Positions 45,815 to 54,930 of a stretch of 64,000 nt of DNA are shown here, piece by piece. The position numbers and the translations under genes are program-made. Source of the DNA: a virus. The notes below the pieces were generated by a model. It searched no databases, had not been told where the DNA came from, and saw only the letters and a list, made by a program, of their open reading frames with translations. Positions within the stretch are counted from its first letter, which is position 1. Every line of letters begins with the position of its first letter. The DNA lies in IMG/VR virus record IMGVR_UViG_3300024239_000013, positions 221,142-285,141 of that record; one strand, 5' to 3'.

Positions 45815-46396
45815 TTATTTAGATAAAATTTTTTTAAAGTTTTTTGTTATGTTTTGTATCGAGGTCTCATCAAAATTATTTAGAAATCTATGTATTTTAG
45901 CTATTTCATATTTTTCAAAAACAGAAATGACCTTTAAATATGATTCAATTTCTCTAGAATCTCCATCGATTCTATCCCATTGATCTTTATTCCTGTTATT
46001 TTTATTTGGATTGTCTCCATATAGGAATATAATCTCGATATTTTCCATTAGATTGAAATCCTTAATTAGCTTAATTTGATCCTCCATTTCAGATTCAGAT
46101 ATTCTTCCTTCCATTATTCCCCAAGCAAGTACAGTAAGAATACCTCTATCGTGAATAAAAGAAAAAACATTTCCATTAGACTCAATAGGAACTAAATCCT
46201 TAAAAAGCTGCATTAACATAAGTTCTTTCCCCATAGAAAAAGCATGAGCTTCTTTACTATTTTGACTTTCTAGACCAAGTCTAGAAAAATAGCCAGCAAA
46301 GGAAAATTGATACCTTTGGATGTTGAATTTCTCCGATATTAATTTGGAGATGAATGTTTTTCCAGAATTTCTAGGACCTTCAAATACGTATACCAT
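45815..46396 (-). CDS. P-loop kinase, deoxynucleoside/thymidylate kinase-like
   Basis: The N-terminus MVYVFEGPRNSGKTF carries a Walker A motif (GPRNSGKT) right after the first strand, as in nucleotide and deoxynucleoside kinases. A later IHDRGILTVLAWG matches the DR-type motif of the deoxynucleoside kinase and thymidylate kinase group, and IEIIFLYGDNP is a core strand. The frame extends 5 codons to a TTG at 46411, but the ATG at 46396 is the better start because the P-loop then begins near residue 7. Substrate unknown. It probably shares a transcript with asnB. A GATATAAA-like sequence overlaps the region just upstream of this ATG. Confidence 0.65.
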   Translation of the reverse strand: MVYVFEGPRNSGKTFISKLISEKFNIQRYQFSFAGYFSRLGLESQNSKEAHAFSMGKELMLMQLFKDLVPIESNGNVFSFIHDRGILTVLAWGIMEGRISESEMEDQIKLIKDFNLMENIEIIFLYGDNPNKNNRNKDQWDRIDGDSREIESYLKVISVFEKYEIAKIHRFLNNFDETSIQNITKNFKKILSK

Positions 46397-46460
46397 GTAT
46401 TTTATATCCAAAAAATACTAAATGTTTTCAAAATAGTTATAAAAATTGACTTAAAATAAA

Positions 46461-46492
46461 AAAAAAAGAGGGATTTAATTCCCTCTTTTTTT
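46461..46492. terminator. Bidirectional Rho-independent terminator
   Basis: AGAGGGA and TCCCTCT form a stem, extended by A-T pairs, with a TTTAAT loop, flanked by an A-run and a T-run. It ends the head gene of 827 residues and insulates the asnB-kinase unit. Confidence 0.9.
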
Positions 46493-46495
46493 ATT

Positions 46496-48979
46496 TTAAT
46501 TTTTGAATTCCTTACATTTGAAAGGTGATGTTTGTGGTACCTGTTCGAATGTGTTTGCATTCATTCTCTTTAGATGAGTTTTTATACTTGGATATATGTC
46601 TGCACCTATATAGTAACAGTTTTTGGCAAGAGATTTTCTTATAGGTGAATCTGGATTTACGTCAGAAAGTATTCTAAGACCAGCTAAGTCTTCGCTAACT
46701 TCACCATTTTTATTAACTTTCCTCTCTGCTATCTTTTTGGAAGGTGCTGTTATTATGGTAGATTTTTCAAACCCTAATAAATTACCGGTATCTTCATCTT
46801 CATTAGTAGCTGAAAACATTTGGTCTCTATTTATTCTTTTAGCGGTAGCTTCACCCAATAAATTATCATGAATCCATTTAACACAGCTGATGAATTTATT
46901 ACCATCGAAAGATATTGCGTTTGCTATCATCACTAAGAAGTTATTTATAGCAACAAAATCTTCTTTACCTAAATCTGGATTTTTTTCAGCAGTCTGTAAT
47001 GCAATTTTAAATGCTTTTGCTATATCGCCTTTAAGGTCGTCATATTCTATGAAAGGTATACTCTTATTCTTAATAGAAGCACTCATCATTTCATAAGAAG
47101 AGCTTAGATCTAATTCATCATTCTGTGAATTTTCTCTGAGTAATGATTTTATACCTTCGTATCTATATTCAGGTCTAATCATACCAAAAGTTTTCCACCC
47201 TTTTAAATAATTCTCTATAAAATCAACCGAATCATCATTACCTAAATTTTTTATCCCTCTGGCATCTGCCCATTTATTCCAGTTACATGGATTTTTTAGA
47301 GAACTTGAAGATAGATTTAGATTATAAACACCTCCAGAAAAAAAGAAATATGAGTATTCTTCAATATCTTTTTCTTTCACTATCTTTTCTATACTGTCGT
47401 TCCAAGCTTTAATAAACTGTGGGCTATATGAAGATTTTAAAGATCCATCAGATTTAAGGAAATCCTCTTCCTCAACTTTTAGGTTATAAACAGACCTTAA
47501 ATTTTTTGATAGGGTCTTAATTCCTGAAGAAGATCCTCCTCTACTTGGGGATTCGTAAGTTTCACCCTTATCTGAGACATTTCCTCCTAAATTTTTATAT
47601 TGAGTATTAAGCTCTTTTTCGAAATCTGAATTATTTATGACTATTTTACTTTCATATAACTTACTAAAATCATCTAGACTAACTACTGGACTATATCCCT
47701 CATTCATCTTGTTTCTTATAATATCCAAAGATCTTTGTATCGATTTCTTATCCTTATCAGAAACCCAATCAGAAGAAAGAATATCATCTAAAAGAACCTT
47801 ATCTATTTCACCATTGTTGTTTTTATTTCCTATTATTTTCTGAAGAGTAGAAACTACAGCAGTTGTTGCTGGACCATATTTACCATTAGGACCGCCTTTA
47901 GATTTTATCAATTTAGAAGCAGAAGGAATCCCATTTACAAGTGCATTTTGAACGGCATAAATAAGTCCGCTTCCTTTTATTTTTTTATCCGAATCTGAGT
48001 CACCTCTTTTAAGTGGAAATACTGATTTAACTATCTGATTTTCTTCAGCTATTTTATCTTCTTTTATCTCCTTTGTTGTTATAGTATATTGTGCTTTAGC
48101 TCTAGTCAAAAGATCCAGTGCAGCATTAGTAAGATCTGTCACATCAGAATATGATGTATAGACTTCTTCATCATCTTCTAAATTCTGTAAAGATCTATTA
48201 GCAGTTTGAATTAATGTTTTATTGAAATCCTCCTGGTATTTCTCAACTTGTTTCTCCAACTCCTCTAGTGCTTTTCTGTCTCTTTCTCCAAATCCACCTC
48301 TGGTGGTATCCAAAACTTTTCTTTTCTCGTCAAGATCGATGAATGTTCTTTTCCAATCTCTACCATAACCATTTCTTTGGTCCTTTCCCTCTGCAGAAGT
48401 TATGAGATTATATAGAAGTTTTTTGAGATTCTCTATTCTTCCTTTATAACCGGTAAACATGGATTCTAATATAGGATTACCCAGGAATAATTCAGATTCG
48501 TCTACTTTCTTACTTTTTAATTCCTTCTCTGCTTCTTTTGCTATATTATCTAAAGTGTTTTGTAATTTTACTGGAGACTTTCTAAAACTTTTTAAAATAA
48601 CCTCGTCCTTATCTTTACCGATCTCAGAAGCTCTCTTTAGCGCTTCTGCAAGCTTTTTAAGAGCTTCCAAATAAAGTCTCTTAGTTTCAGCGTATTTAGA
48701 ATTTAGCAAATCATTATCGTCTGCATAATCCAAAAGTTTAGCAGTTAACTCTTTAACATTCTTAGAATTACTAATATCTGAAAGTTTTACTCTCATAACA
48801 TCAGGATTTCTATCTCTGGCAGGAGCCAAATCAAAAGTCAATATTTTGAAAGCATCTAGAGCATTATCAGATATCTTATTTAAAAGTGCATCTACTTTTT
48901 CGTTCTCCAAAATTACTTCATAGTGCTCATTAAATAAAGATTTTGCTACTGGATTATTTAAGTATGGATTTTTTCTCAT
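46496..48979 (-). CDS. Large putative inner-head protein (827 aa) with peptidoglycan-binding-like segment
   Basis: The start MRKNPYLNNPVAKSLFNEHY and a later segment (GNPILESMFTGYKGRIENLK, about residues 167-186) share an N-P-[VI]-x-x-S-[LM]-F pattern, so the N-terminal motif is repeated inside. A third motif-like segment, VSLDDFSKLYESK, lies near residue 430. Around residues 340-390, GPNGKYGPATTAVVSTLQKI resembles a PG_binding_1 domain. The rest is mostly helical and Lys/Glu-rich. Multiple Glu sites could be cut by the prohead protease. It may be injected with DNA or help cross the cell wall; this is inference. It ends at a strong terminator. Confidence 0.5.
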   Translation of the reverse strand: MRKNPYLNNPVAKSLFNEHYEVILENEKVDALLNKISDNALDAFKILTFDLAPARDRNPDVMRVKLSDISNSKNVKELTAKLLDYADDNDLLNSKYAETKRLYLEALKKLAEALKRASEIGKDKDEVILKSFRKSPVKLQNTLDNIAKEAEKELKSKKVDESELFLGNPILESMFTGYKGRIENLKKLLYNLITSAEGKDQRNGYGRDWKRTFIDLDEKRKVLDTTRGGFGERDRKALEELEKQVEKYQEDFNKTLIQTANRSLQNLEDDEEVYTSYSDVTDLTNAALDLLTRAKAQYTITTKEIKEDKIAEENQIVKSVFPLKRGDSDSDKKIKGSGLIYAVQNALVNGIPSASKLIKSKGGPNGKYGPATTAVVSTLQKIIGNKNNNGEIDKVLLDDILSSDWVSDKDKKSIQRSLDIIRNKMNEGYSPVVSLDDFSKLYESKIVINNSDFEKELNTQYKNLGGNVSDKGETYESPSRGGSSSGIKTLSKNLRSVYNLKVEEEDFLKSDGSLKSSYSPQFIKAWNDSIEKIVKEKDIEEYSYFFFSGGVYNLNLSSSSLKNPCNWNKWADARGIKNLGNDDSVDFIENYLKGWKTFGMIRPEYRYEGIKSLLRENSQNDELDLSSSYEMMSASIKNKSIPFIEYDDLKGDIAKAFKIALQTAEKNPDLGKEDFVAINNFLVMIANAISFDGNKFISCVKWIHDNLLGEATAKRINRDQMFSATNEDEDTGNLLGFEKSTIITAPSKKIAERKVNKNGEVSEDLAGLRILSDVNPDSPIRKSLAKNCYYIGADIYPSIKTHLKRMNANTFEQVPQTSPFKCKEFKN

Positions 48980-48994
48980 TTTTGATTAATCTTT

Positions 48995-49264
48995 TTAGTA
49001 TATATTAGTATTTCCTGCATCTGGATTTGCTCTAATTTCCGCAGCTAAAGTTTTAAGAAGATTTGATATCTGTAAGTAAACAACTGATTGTTTATTCAGA
49101 GATTCAATTTCAGAATTAACATTTCCTGGTTTTTTAGCTTTTTTAATTGCAGATATCTCAGAGAATTTTTTCGAAAGATCCAATTTCGTTTGTTCCATCT
49201 TAGATATTTCTGCTTCATTCATTTCAGAATATCCACCCATTTTAAATTCATTAAAACTAATCAT
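48995..49264 (-). CDS. Small putative inner-head protein (89 aa)
   Basis: The start MISFNEFKMGGYSEMNEAEI contains the Phe-x-Glu-Phe motif and MNE|A at residue 17, a very good match to the T4 capsid-targeting and cleavage pattern. The rest is a single long helix with Lys/Glu pattern (TKLDLSKKFSEISAIKKAKK). It overlaps the end of the 296-residue gene by 8 bases, implying coupled translation and shared fate. A gp67/gp68 or internal-protein-like role is inferred. Confidence 0.6.
   Translation of the reverse strand: MISFNEFKMGGYSEMNEAEISKMEQTKLDLSKKFSEISAIKKAKKPGNVNSEIESLNKQSVVYLQISNLLKTLAAEIRANPDAGNTNIY
48999..49006 (-). promoter_or_regulatory. Weak candidate promoter AATATATA
   Basis: The minus strand reads AATATATA 20 bases upstream of the 827-residue gene, overlapping the end of the small inner-head gene. 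The first base differs from the main motif. Confidence 0.3.
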
Positions 49265-50147
49265 GATTTCTTGCTACTGTTATTTTAGATCTGAGGTCTC
49301 TTATTTGACCCATATATTTTTCTCTAATTTCCTTTATTCTCTTAGCTGCTGATTCTCTAGTTTCTCCGTTCCCGGTTTTATTTGAAATTTCATTATTAAG
49401 AGCATCCCTTTCCAAATCCATCTGAACGTATAAAGAATCTCTTTCCTTTATAAGAGAGGAAGTTAGTTTTTTGATTTGTTCCTTGGTAAGAGATGAAATT
49501 TCTTTCGTAAACTCTGATATTGACATTGATGTATATCGATCGATAGAGCTATCATTTAAACCAGAAGATTTCTTTTCGTCCTCCTTTGATTTAACTTCTC
49601 TACTAACCAAATCACCATAGTTTTTTTTGAATTCCAGATCTCTTTCCTTTGCTTTAAGAACTGCCTTTTTGTATTTGTCATAAAGATCCTTAGATGTGGA
49701 AGAATCTGCTAATTCTTTAGACTTCTTATACATTTCCTCTGCAACTTCAGCATCGACTTTAGCTTTATTCACCTCCCAGAAATTTTGCAATTTAATGCTA
49801 TCACTAATTACATCTTTAACAACCTTCATTAAATGATCTACTTTTTTAGCGTGAACCTTTTTAGAATTAGCTAAAACAGCATTATTTCTTTGGATATATC
49901 TTTCGGCTTTTTTTGCTTCTGCTGGGTCATTTTTAGATTGGGCTCTTTCCAATTCTAGTTTATCTATTTCAATTAAAACTTCCTCCCATTCATCAACAAA
50001 TTCCAATTCTAGATTTTTATAGTCATTTAGGAGTCCTTGAAGTTTACTCATAGCTCCACCAAAATTAGCACTAAACCAATCTTTAACTTTATCAAAAAAG
50101 TTTGCTTCATTTAGGGTTTCCCATTCTTTAAATTTAAGAGTCTTCAT
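49257..50147 (-). CDS. Coiled-coil putative inner-head protein (296 aa)
   Basis: The start MKTLKFKEWETLNEANFFDK is nearly the T4 internal-protein sequence: M-K-T, an aromatic-x-Glu-Trp/Phe core and LNE|A at residue 14. The remaining residues are dominated by charged coiled coil (for example LEFVDEWEEVLIEIDKLELE and KKSKELADSSTSKDLYDKYK). No enzyme motif was found. It is the middle gene of a group of three overlapping or adjoining coiled-coil genes and lies upstream of the small 89-residue gene with which it overlaps. A core/scaffold or packaged protein is likely. Confidence 0.6.
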   Translation of the reverse strand: MKTLKFKEWETLNEANFFDKVKDWFSANFGGAMSKLQGLLNDYKNLELEFVDEWEEVLIEIDKLELERAQSKNDPAEAKKAERYIQRNNAVLANSKKVHAKKVDHLMKVVKDVISDSIKLQNFWEVNKAKVDAEVAEEMYKKSKELADSSTSKDLYDKYKKAVLKAKERDLEFKKNYGDLVSREVKSKEDEKKSSGLNDSSIDRYTSMSISEFTKEISSLTKEQIKKLTSSLIKERDSLYVQMDLERDALNNEISNKTGNGETRESAAKRIKEIREKYMGQIRDLRSKITVARNHD

Positions 50148-50148
50148 T

Positions 50149-51297
50149 TTAATCTATTAATTTTGATTTAGCTTTTTTAATTCTTCCTACGTTAGCTGGA
50201 GAATTCTTATCTTTTTCTATACTAGCAAAAAGATCAGATACCACCTTTTTAGTTCCTGAATTAGCATCATCTCCGTTAATAATCTCCTGATTTATTTTAT
50301 TTGTTAACTTAGTAAAATCAGATTCTTTGGATAAAACCTTAGTTATCTCTGATTCAGTTTTACCTAGACCTCTAAATAGATGTAAGAGATTTTCCTTTGC
50401 ATCTAAAGTAGAGCTCAGTTCAAGAAGATCCATTTTAAAAGTCTCTATGTACTTTAGTGATATTGTTTTAGGGCTCTTAGCCATTTTAGATTCTAAAACA
50501 TTCAATTTTCTCTCAATATCAGATCTTAAATCTGCTATTTCTTTTTCTAATTCATTTTTTCTTTGTATTAGGTCCTTACCCTTTCTACTCGAGATTTTTT
50601 TCTTCTCCTTTTCTAAATCTACAGATAGATCATTTTTAGGGGCTCTGTCCTCTAAATCTCTCTCAGTTTTAGCTTTTATATCATTAGCCTTTTCCTCTGC
50701 ATCTCTCTTTGCATCTTCTATTTTTTCTTTATACTTTCTAATTTCAGTTTGGTCTTTAGATCTTTCTGAAGCTAATTTATATTCTAGTTCTGCTATAGCA
50801 ATTTCATCCTCTGCATATCCTGCAGCTAAATATTGTTTTCTTCTAGAATTATCATCAGTAAGTCTATAAGCAACATCTTTTGATTTTTTAATCTTTAATT
50901 TTTGAGCTTTCACATAAGCTTCAAATTCTTTAATTTTAGAATCTCTTTCTTTCTCTAAAGAATCTATTTTTTCTTTATTTCCGGATCTAGATAAGCTATC
51001 TATTTGAATATCTATTTTTTCTATATTCTTTTCAAACTCGTCTTTTTTTTCTATTAAATCTAATTCTAAATCAAGAATAATTTTTCTAGCCTGATCAATC
51101 ATACTTATTCTTGACATAGATCCAAGGAAAAATTTAGATAAGCTATTCTTTAAATTATTCATAAGATTCCCTTCATTAACCGAATGTATAGGTTCAACTC
51201 TTTCTAGGGAATTAAGCTCATTCAACAATTCAGGACTTACACTTTCCATCAAATCCCCATATTTTTTGAATTCACTAAAAGATGGTATATTTTTCAT
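50149..51297 (-). CDS. Highly charged coiled-coil inner-head / scaffold-like protein (382 aa)
   Basis: The start MKNIPSFSEFKKYGDLMESV has the Phe-x-Glu-Phe motif, and SVNE|G at residue 42 fits the inferred protease site. The rest is an almost continuous Lys/Glu/Asp/Arg-rich coiled coil (for example DIQIDSLSRSGNKEKIDSLE and KEKIEDAKRDAEEKANDIKA), like a scaffolding core protein. Three adjoining genes here may form the prohead core together with the repeat domain of the protease. It begins a unit with GATATATA 27 bases upstream. The gene ends one base before the 296-residue gene. Role inferred. Confidence 0.55.
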   Translation of the reverse strand: MKNIPSFSEFKKYGDLMESVSPELLNELNSLERVEPIHSVNEGNLMNNLKNSLSKFFLGSMSRISMIDQARKIILDLELDLIEKKDEFEKNIEKIDIQIDSLSRSGNKEKIDSLEKERDSKIKEFEAYVKAQKLKIKKSKDVAYRLTDDNSRRKQYLAAGYAEDEIAIAELEYKLASERSKDQTEIRKYKEKIEDAKRDAEEKANDIKAKTERDLEDRAPKNDLSVDLEKEKKKISSRKGKDLIQRKNELEKEIADLRSDIERKLNVLESKMAKSPKTISLKYIETFKMDLLELSSTLDAKENLLHLFRGLGKTESEITKVLSKESDFTKLTNKINQEIINGDDANSGTKKVVSDLFASIEKDKNSPANVGRIKKAKSKLID

Positions 51298-51323
51298 ATA
51301 TAGACAATTATATTTTTCTATTC

Positions 51324-51331
51324 TATATATC
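51324..51331 (-). promoter_or_regulatory. Candidate late promoter TTATTGGATATATA
   Basis: The minus strand reads TTATTGGATATATAG 27 bases upstream of the coiled-coil gene at 50149. This is the fullest form of the extended motif. Confidence 0.65.
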
Positions 51332-51361
51332 CAATAAGATTTTTTATATGTTACCTAAACT

Positions 51362-53098
51362 CTAATGAATTCCATATTTATAATTACCACAGTCCCATAT
51401 TTTATAATATCCCATAGAATGCATAATATCATCAGCTTTTAAGTTTGGATCAAATCCAAGAGAAATCAATTTAGATTTTGTCCAGTTTAGTCGATTAGAT
51501 TTTCTATCGTCAACAACCCAATAATATCCAGGAGTTGTTTTTCCGATATAAATAAATCCACTTTTATAATAAGAAGTTTCTTTGTGATTGGGGGAGAAAG
51601 AAACATCGCAATAAGTAACTATAGATTTGGTAATATTATCTTTTATATACTTAATAATCCTAGAAACTCCACCAACTACAGTTGTATTAATAAGACTACA
51701 ACTTCTGATTACCTCATATTCATATTTAGATTTTTTACTATCTATTAATTTTCTAGTTTTCGCTAAACTCATCAGAGAAACTAATACATTCTCGTAATAT
51801 AATCCTATTATTATACTTGCTGGACAATATCCCTTGAGATGATTCTTCTGTGTAAAATGCTTATATTCACTTTTAGTGACCTGTTTTATTTCACACTTTC
51901 TGGCAAAAATTTTTCTTGAAATAGCACCAACTGCAGAAGATATCATAGACTTAACTATTTCTTTTTTATACCTCCAATCATCCTCCCATATATGATATAA
52001 ACTAATACCTTTACTTGATAAAAATTCAGTTTTTTCTTGGTGATATTTAGAATTCTTATATATCTCAGAGTGCCAATAAAGTCCATTAAACTCAAAAGCA
52101 ACGTTTATTTTTGGCAAATAGACGTCAACTTCAGAAAATTGTTTATTGTTTTTAAATAAACTTCTATTATTAGATAATACCTCTCCAGGATATATTTCTT
52201 CTATATATTTTAGTAATTCCCTTTCCAAAACAGAAGATTTCATGTCTATTGGGTTACAATATGGACATGGATCTATTCCATTTCTAAGTTTAGCATTTAT
52301 AGTTGTTGAATGGAAACTAAAATCATGATTGCATCTTTCACAATTTAGATCAACCTTAGTTGTCGAATAACTAATCAATCCAATAGAATAAGAATCCAAT
52401 TTACTAGAAAGTGTTTTTTGCTTAGTTATCGATGAAGACTCCGAAACTTTCTTAGCTATTTCAGGATTTTTCATAGTATTCTCGTGTCCATACTTAAGAA
52501 TATTGGTATTTCTTGACGACTCCGAATTAATAAAATCCAAGGTTCCATATTTTTCAATACAGGTTTTAAGTCTTTTTTCAGAAATCTCCTTATTTTTTAA
52601 GGGAGAGTCTACACCATATTTTTCATTAAGGGTTTCCCTTATTTTTTCTTTTACTTCATTGGATTTGAAATTATGATCAACCCCATATTTTGTTAACATA
52701 GTAGCTTCATATTTTTTTCTTTCTTCCGAACCTTTTTTGAAATACGAGTCTCCGTATTTTGACTTTATTGTATTTTTAAAACTATCGACTTTAATTTTTC
52801 TTTTACATTCAGAATTACCACATGTATTAAAGTAACCATCACTGAATCTATAGAATTTTTTAGGGTTTCCGCATATGCACTTTTCTACTAATTCCAAATT
52901 ATTTATTATATGATATAATCTTTGTCCTATAGTAATGTCAAAATATACTTGATTTAGAAAATGTGTTACGTTCTCGATATCTGAAATTAATTCCTTATCG
53001 TTCCTTATTCTAGTGAATATGCCATTTAATGACATATTATTCGAAAGCTTATCGTTGATGTCATTCGTTATTAATATCAGATTATTGCTAAGTTTCAT
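51362..53098 (-). CDS. Homing endonuclease-like protein (Vsr/EDxHD-type nuclease)
   Basis: The 578-residue protein has a C-terminal nuclease of the Vsr-like EDxHD type, seen as EVDVYLPKINVAFEFNGLYW followed by HSE and the later ISLYHIWEDDW. The N-terminal half has a Cys4-type zinc motif (CICGN through CGNSECK), then repeated KYGVD-type units (TKYGVDHNFKSNEVKEKI, NEKYGVDSPLKNKEI) that are usual DNA-binding modules of phage homing endonucleases, and a CxxC ribbon (CERC, CPYC). Free-standing genes of this type sit between essential phage genes and spread by cutting alleles that lack them. It lies directly after the capsid gene's terminator and lacks a clear late promoter. It appears intact. Confidence 0.82.
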   Translation of the reverse strand: MKLSNNLILITNDINDKLSNNMSLNGIFTRIRNDKELISDIENVTHFLNQVYFDITIGQRLYHIINNLELVEKCICGNPKKFYRFSDGYFNTCGNSECKRKIKVDSFKNTIKSKYGDSYFKKGSEERKKYEATMLTKYGVDHNFKSNEVKEKIRETLNEKYGVDSPLKNKEISEKRLKTCIEKYGTLDFINSESSRNTNILKYGHENTMKNPEIAKKVSESSSITKQKTLSSKLDSYSIGLISYSTTKVDLNCERCNHDFSFHSTTINAKLRNGIDPCPYCNPIDMKSSVLERELLKYIEEIYPGEVLSNNRSLFKNNKQFSEVDVYLPKINVAFEFNGLYWHSEIYKNSKYHQEKTEFLSSKGISLYHIWEDDWRYKKEIVKSMISSAVGAISRKIFARKCEIKQVTKSEYKHFTQKNHLKGYCPASIIIGLYYENVLVSLMSLAKTRKLIDSKKSKYEYEVIRSCSLINTTVVGGVSRIIKYIKDNITKSIVTYCDVSFSPNHKETSYYKSGFIYIGKTTPGYYWVVDDRKSNRLNWTKSKLISLGFDPNLKADDIMHSMGYYKIWDCGNYKYGIH

Positions 53099-53135
53099 GT
53101 TTCGTAAAATTGCTTATATTGTTTAATATTATAGC

Positions 53136-53170
53136 AAAAAAAAGCTTTAGTTTTCACTAAAGCTTTTTTT
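53136..53170. terminator. Strong bidirectional terminator after the capsid gene
   Basis: AAGCTTTAGT pairs with ACTAAAGCTT around a TTTC loop, extended by A-run and T-run pairs. It ends the very highly expressed capsid transcript before the homing endonuclease gene. Confidence 0.92.
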
Positions 53171-53188
53171 ATTTATTTAATGTTTAGA

Positions 53189-54901
53189 TTATGCTAGACC
53201 TCCTGCAGGTACATTAACAAAGAATGTTAAGTACATAGTTTCAGGTAACATACCAGCTTCAACTAGAGCGTATCTAGATTTAACTGCTATTTTAGGTGAC
53301 ATAGTACCTTCAGAGATTGTCTGAATTGACTCTGCCATCATATAAGGCATGAATTTAAGACCTGGTTCGTCGTCTCCACCTTTTCTACCAACTAATACTC
53401 TAGTATCTCCGTAGCTCATGTTTTGATCTACATAAACAGTCATACCAGCAAGAGATCCTACCGGATATAATGTACCGTTATTTTGAGTTAGAGTGTTAGA
53501 GAAAGGAGCAAAAGTGAATTGAGAGATGTCTTGAAGTGCACTTGCAACTGCAGCGTTTGTTACGATGAAGTTAGCTGGACCTCTTCTACCTCTGTTAGCT
53601 ACTACGTTAGCAGCTGCAAGAATTCTAGAGAATAATCTTCTTTGTAAAGTTGATAAGTTCTCGTAAGAAGTTGATGCAGGACCTGCTGGAATAGCCATAG
53701 CTACACCTTGATCTGATTTATTAACGTAAGCTGCTGTTGTACCAGTAGATCCGTTAAGTACTAAGTTTAAGTTCAAGTTTTGGTTTTCAACGTTGTTGAA
53801 TTGAACGTGGTTAGACCAACCTAGAGCAAATGCTCTTGAAAGGATGTGCTTGTTAATTGCTTGAGAAACCTCGTTAACTAATGCATTCTCGATCATTGAA
53901 ATAACGTCGATACCGAATTGTTTGTTAAGGTCTTGGATTTGCTCAGTTGTAACTGAAGCAGCAACTTGGAAAGTCTCAGCTTCTACGAACTTAGTGAAAG
54001 TAGAAAGACCCATTGAGTTATAGTAAGTAGATTCAGCTACTCCTCTTAACATTGGGTTATAAGTTTTAGTACCATCAACATAAGGTCCTTGCCAATCAGC
54101 ATCGTTATTGAAACCAGCACCAGAGAATCCTTGGATGTGATCTTCTAAAGCTTTAACTAATTGAGCAACGTATCCGTTAACTGAAGTAGAAGTACCAGTG
54201 TACATACCGCTAGTACCAACTTGTACTGAAGTACCGTTGACGATAGAAGCTATTGTATAGTTTTGAGTAACTCCAGCAACCTCGAAAATTGGGAAACCGT
54301 CAATTCTTGAAAGTCCAACGAAAGTTAAAGTTAAAGTACCACCGTTAACTACAGTGTAAGAAGTTCCTACTGTAAAAGTACCAGCTGTAGCACCAGTAGC
54401 ACCAGCAGCAGATCCTTGATAAACAGGGAATTTAATCATTGATGGAGCTTTTGCTAAAGCATCTGCAGCAGAAGCATCTGAGCCAGTAGCACCAGCTAAT
54501 TTACCACCTGCATATACATAATCTAGATAAGATAAGATACCAGTTGGTCCTGACATAGGAATAACAGGAACGATATCAAACCCGATTGTTTTAGCAGCTA
54601 CTTGAATAGCTAAAGGTAACAATGATGGGAATTTATCTCCTGAACCTTGCCAAGATGCGTTATAGAAACCAGCATTAGCACCAGTTGATAATCCACCTGC
54701 TCCTGGGAATGATGGAGGGGTTACGTTACCCATACCATTTACAACACCTAAAGAGTTATATGCACCCGCAGATTCGTTTAATGAGTGATAGTGACAATAT
54801 TTAGTTAACCACTCTTTTTTGCTTGAGTCAGTGATTCCTGCTTTACTCTCGATGATAGGAGACCAGGTTTCATAGATTTCTTGTTCGTTAATCAATTTCA
54901 T
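53189..54901 (-). CDS. gp23: Major capsid protein, gp23-like
   Basis: The 570-residue protein matches the T4 gp23 type: an N-terminal propeptide with HSLNE|SAGAYNS at residue 43, the prohead protease cleavage pattern, then LPLAIQVAAKTIGFDIVPVI and PMSGPTGILSYLDYVYAGGK, the classic start of the HK97-fold core. The C-terminal part (ISQFTFAPFSNTL, then GSLAGMTVYVDQNMSYGDTR) also agrees. Residues about 130-250 contain an insertion-like Gly/Ala/Thr-rich region with GATG motifs. It is flanked by the protease/scaffold gene upstream (29 bases) and a strong terminator. The ATG has no Shine-Dalgarno sequence. Confidence 0.95.
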   Translation of the reverse strand: MKLINEQEIYETWSPIIESKAGITDSSKKEWLTKYCHYHSLNESAGAYNSLGVVNGMGNVTPPSFPGAGGLSTGANAGFYNASWQGSGDKFPSLLPLAIQVAAKTIGFDIVPVIPMSGPTGILSYLDYVYAGGKLAGATGSDASAADALAKAPSMIKFPVYQGSAAGATGATAGTFTVGTSYTVVNGGTLTLTFVGLSRIDGFPIFEVAGVTQNYTIASIVNGTSVQVGTSGMYTGTSTSVNGYVAQLVKALEDHIQGFSGAGFNNDADWQGPYVDGTKTYNPMLRGVAESTYYNSMGLSTFTKFVEAETFQVAASVTTEQIQDLNKQFGIDVISMIENALVNEVSQAINKHILSRAFALGWSNHVQFNNVENQNLNLNLVLNGSTGTTAAYVNKSDQGVAMAIPAGPASTSYENLSTLQRRLFSRILAAANVVANRGRRGPANFIVTNAAVASALQDISQFTFAPFSNTLTQNNGTLYPVGSLAGMTVYVDQNMSYGDTRVLVGRKGGDDEPGLKFMPYMMAESIQTISEGTMSPKIAVKSRYALVEAGMLPETMYLTFFVNVPAGGLA

Positions 54902-54930
54902 GATTTTATTTACTTTTTTTTAATTTTAAT

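Noticed and set aside
50327-50869. Plus-strand open frame of 180 codons rich in Ser, Leu and Phe
   Set aside because: Antisense of a Lys/Glu/Asp-rich coiled-coil gene, which naturally yields a long Ser/Phe/Leu frame; no promoter or recognisable protein.
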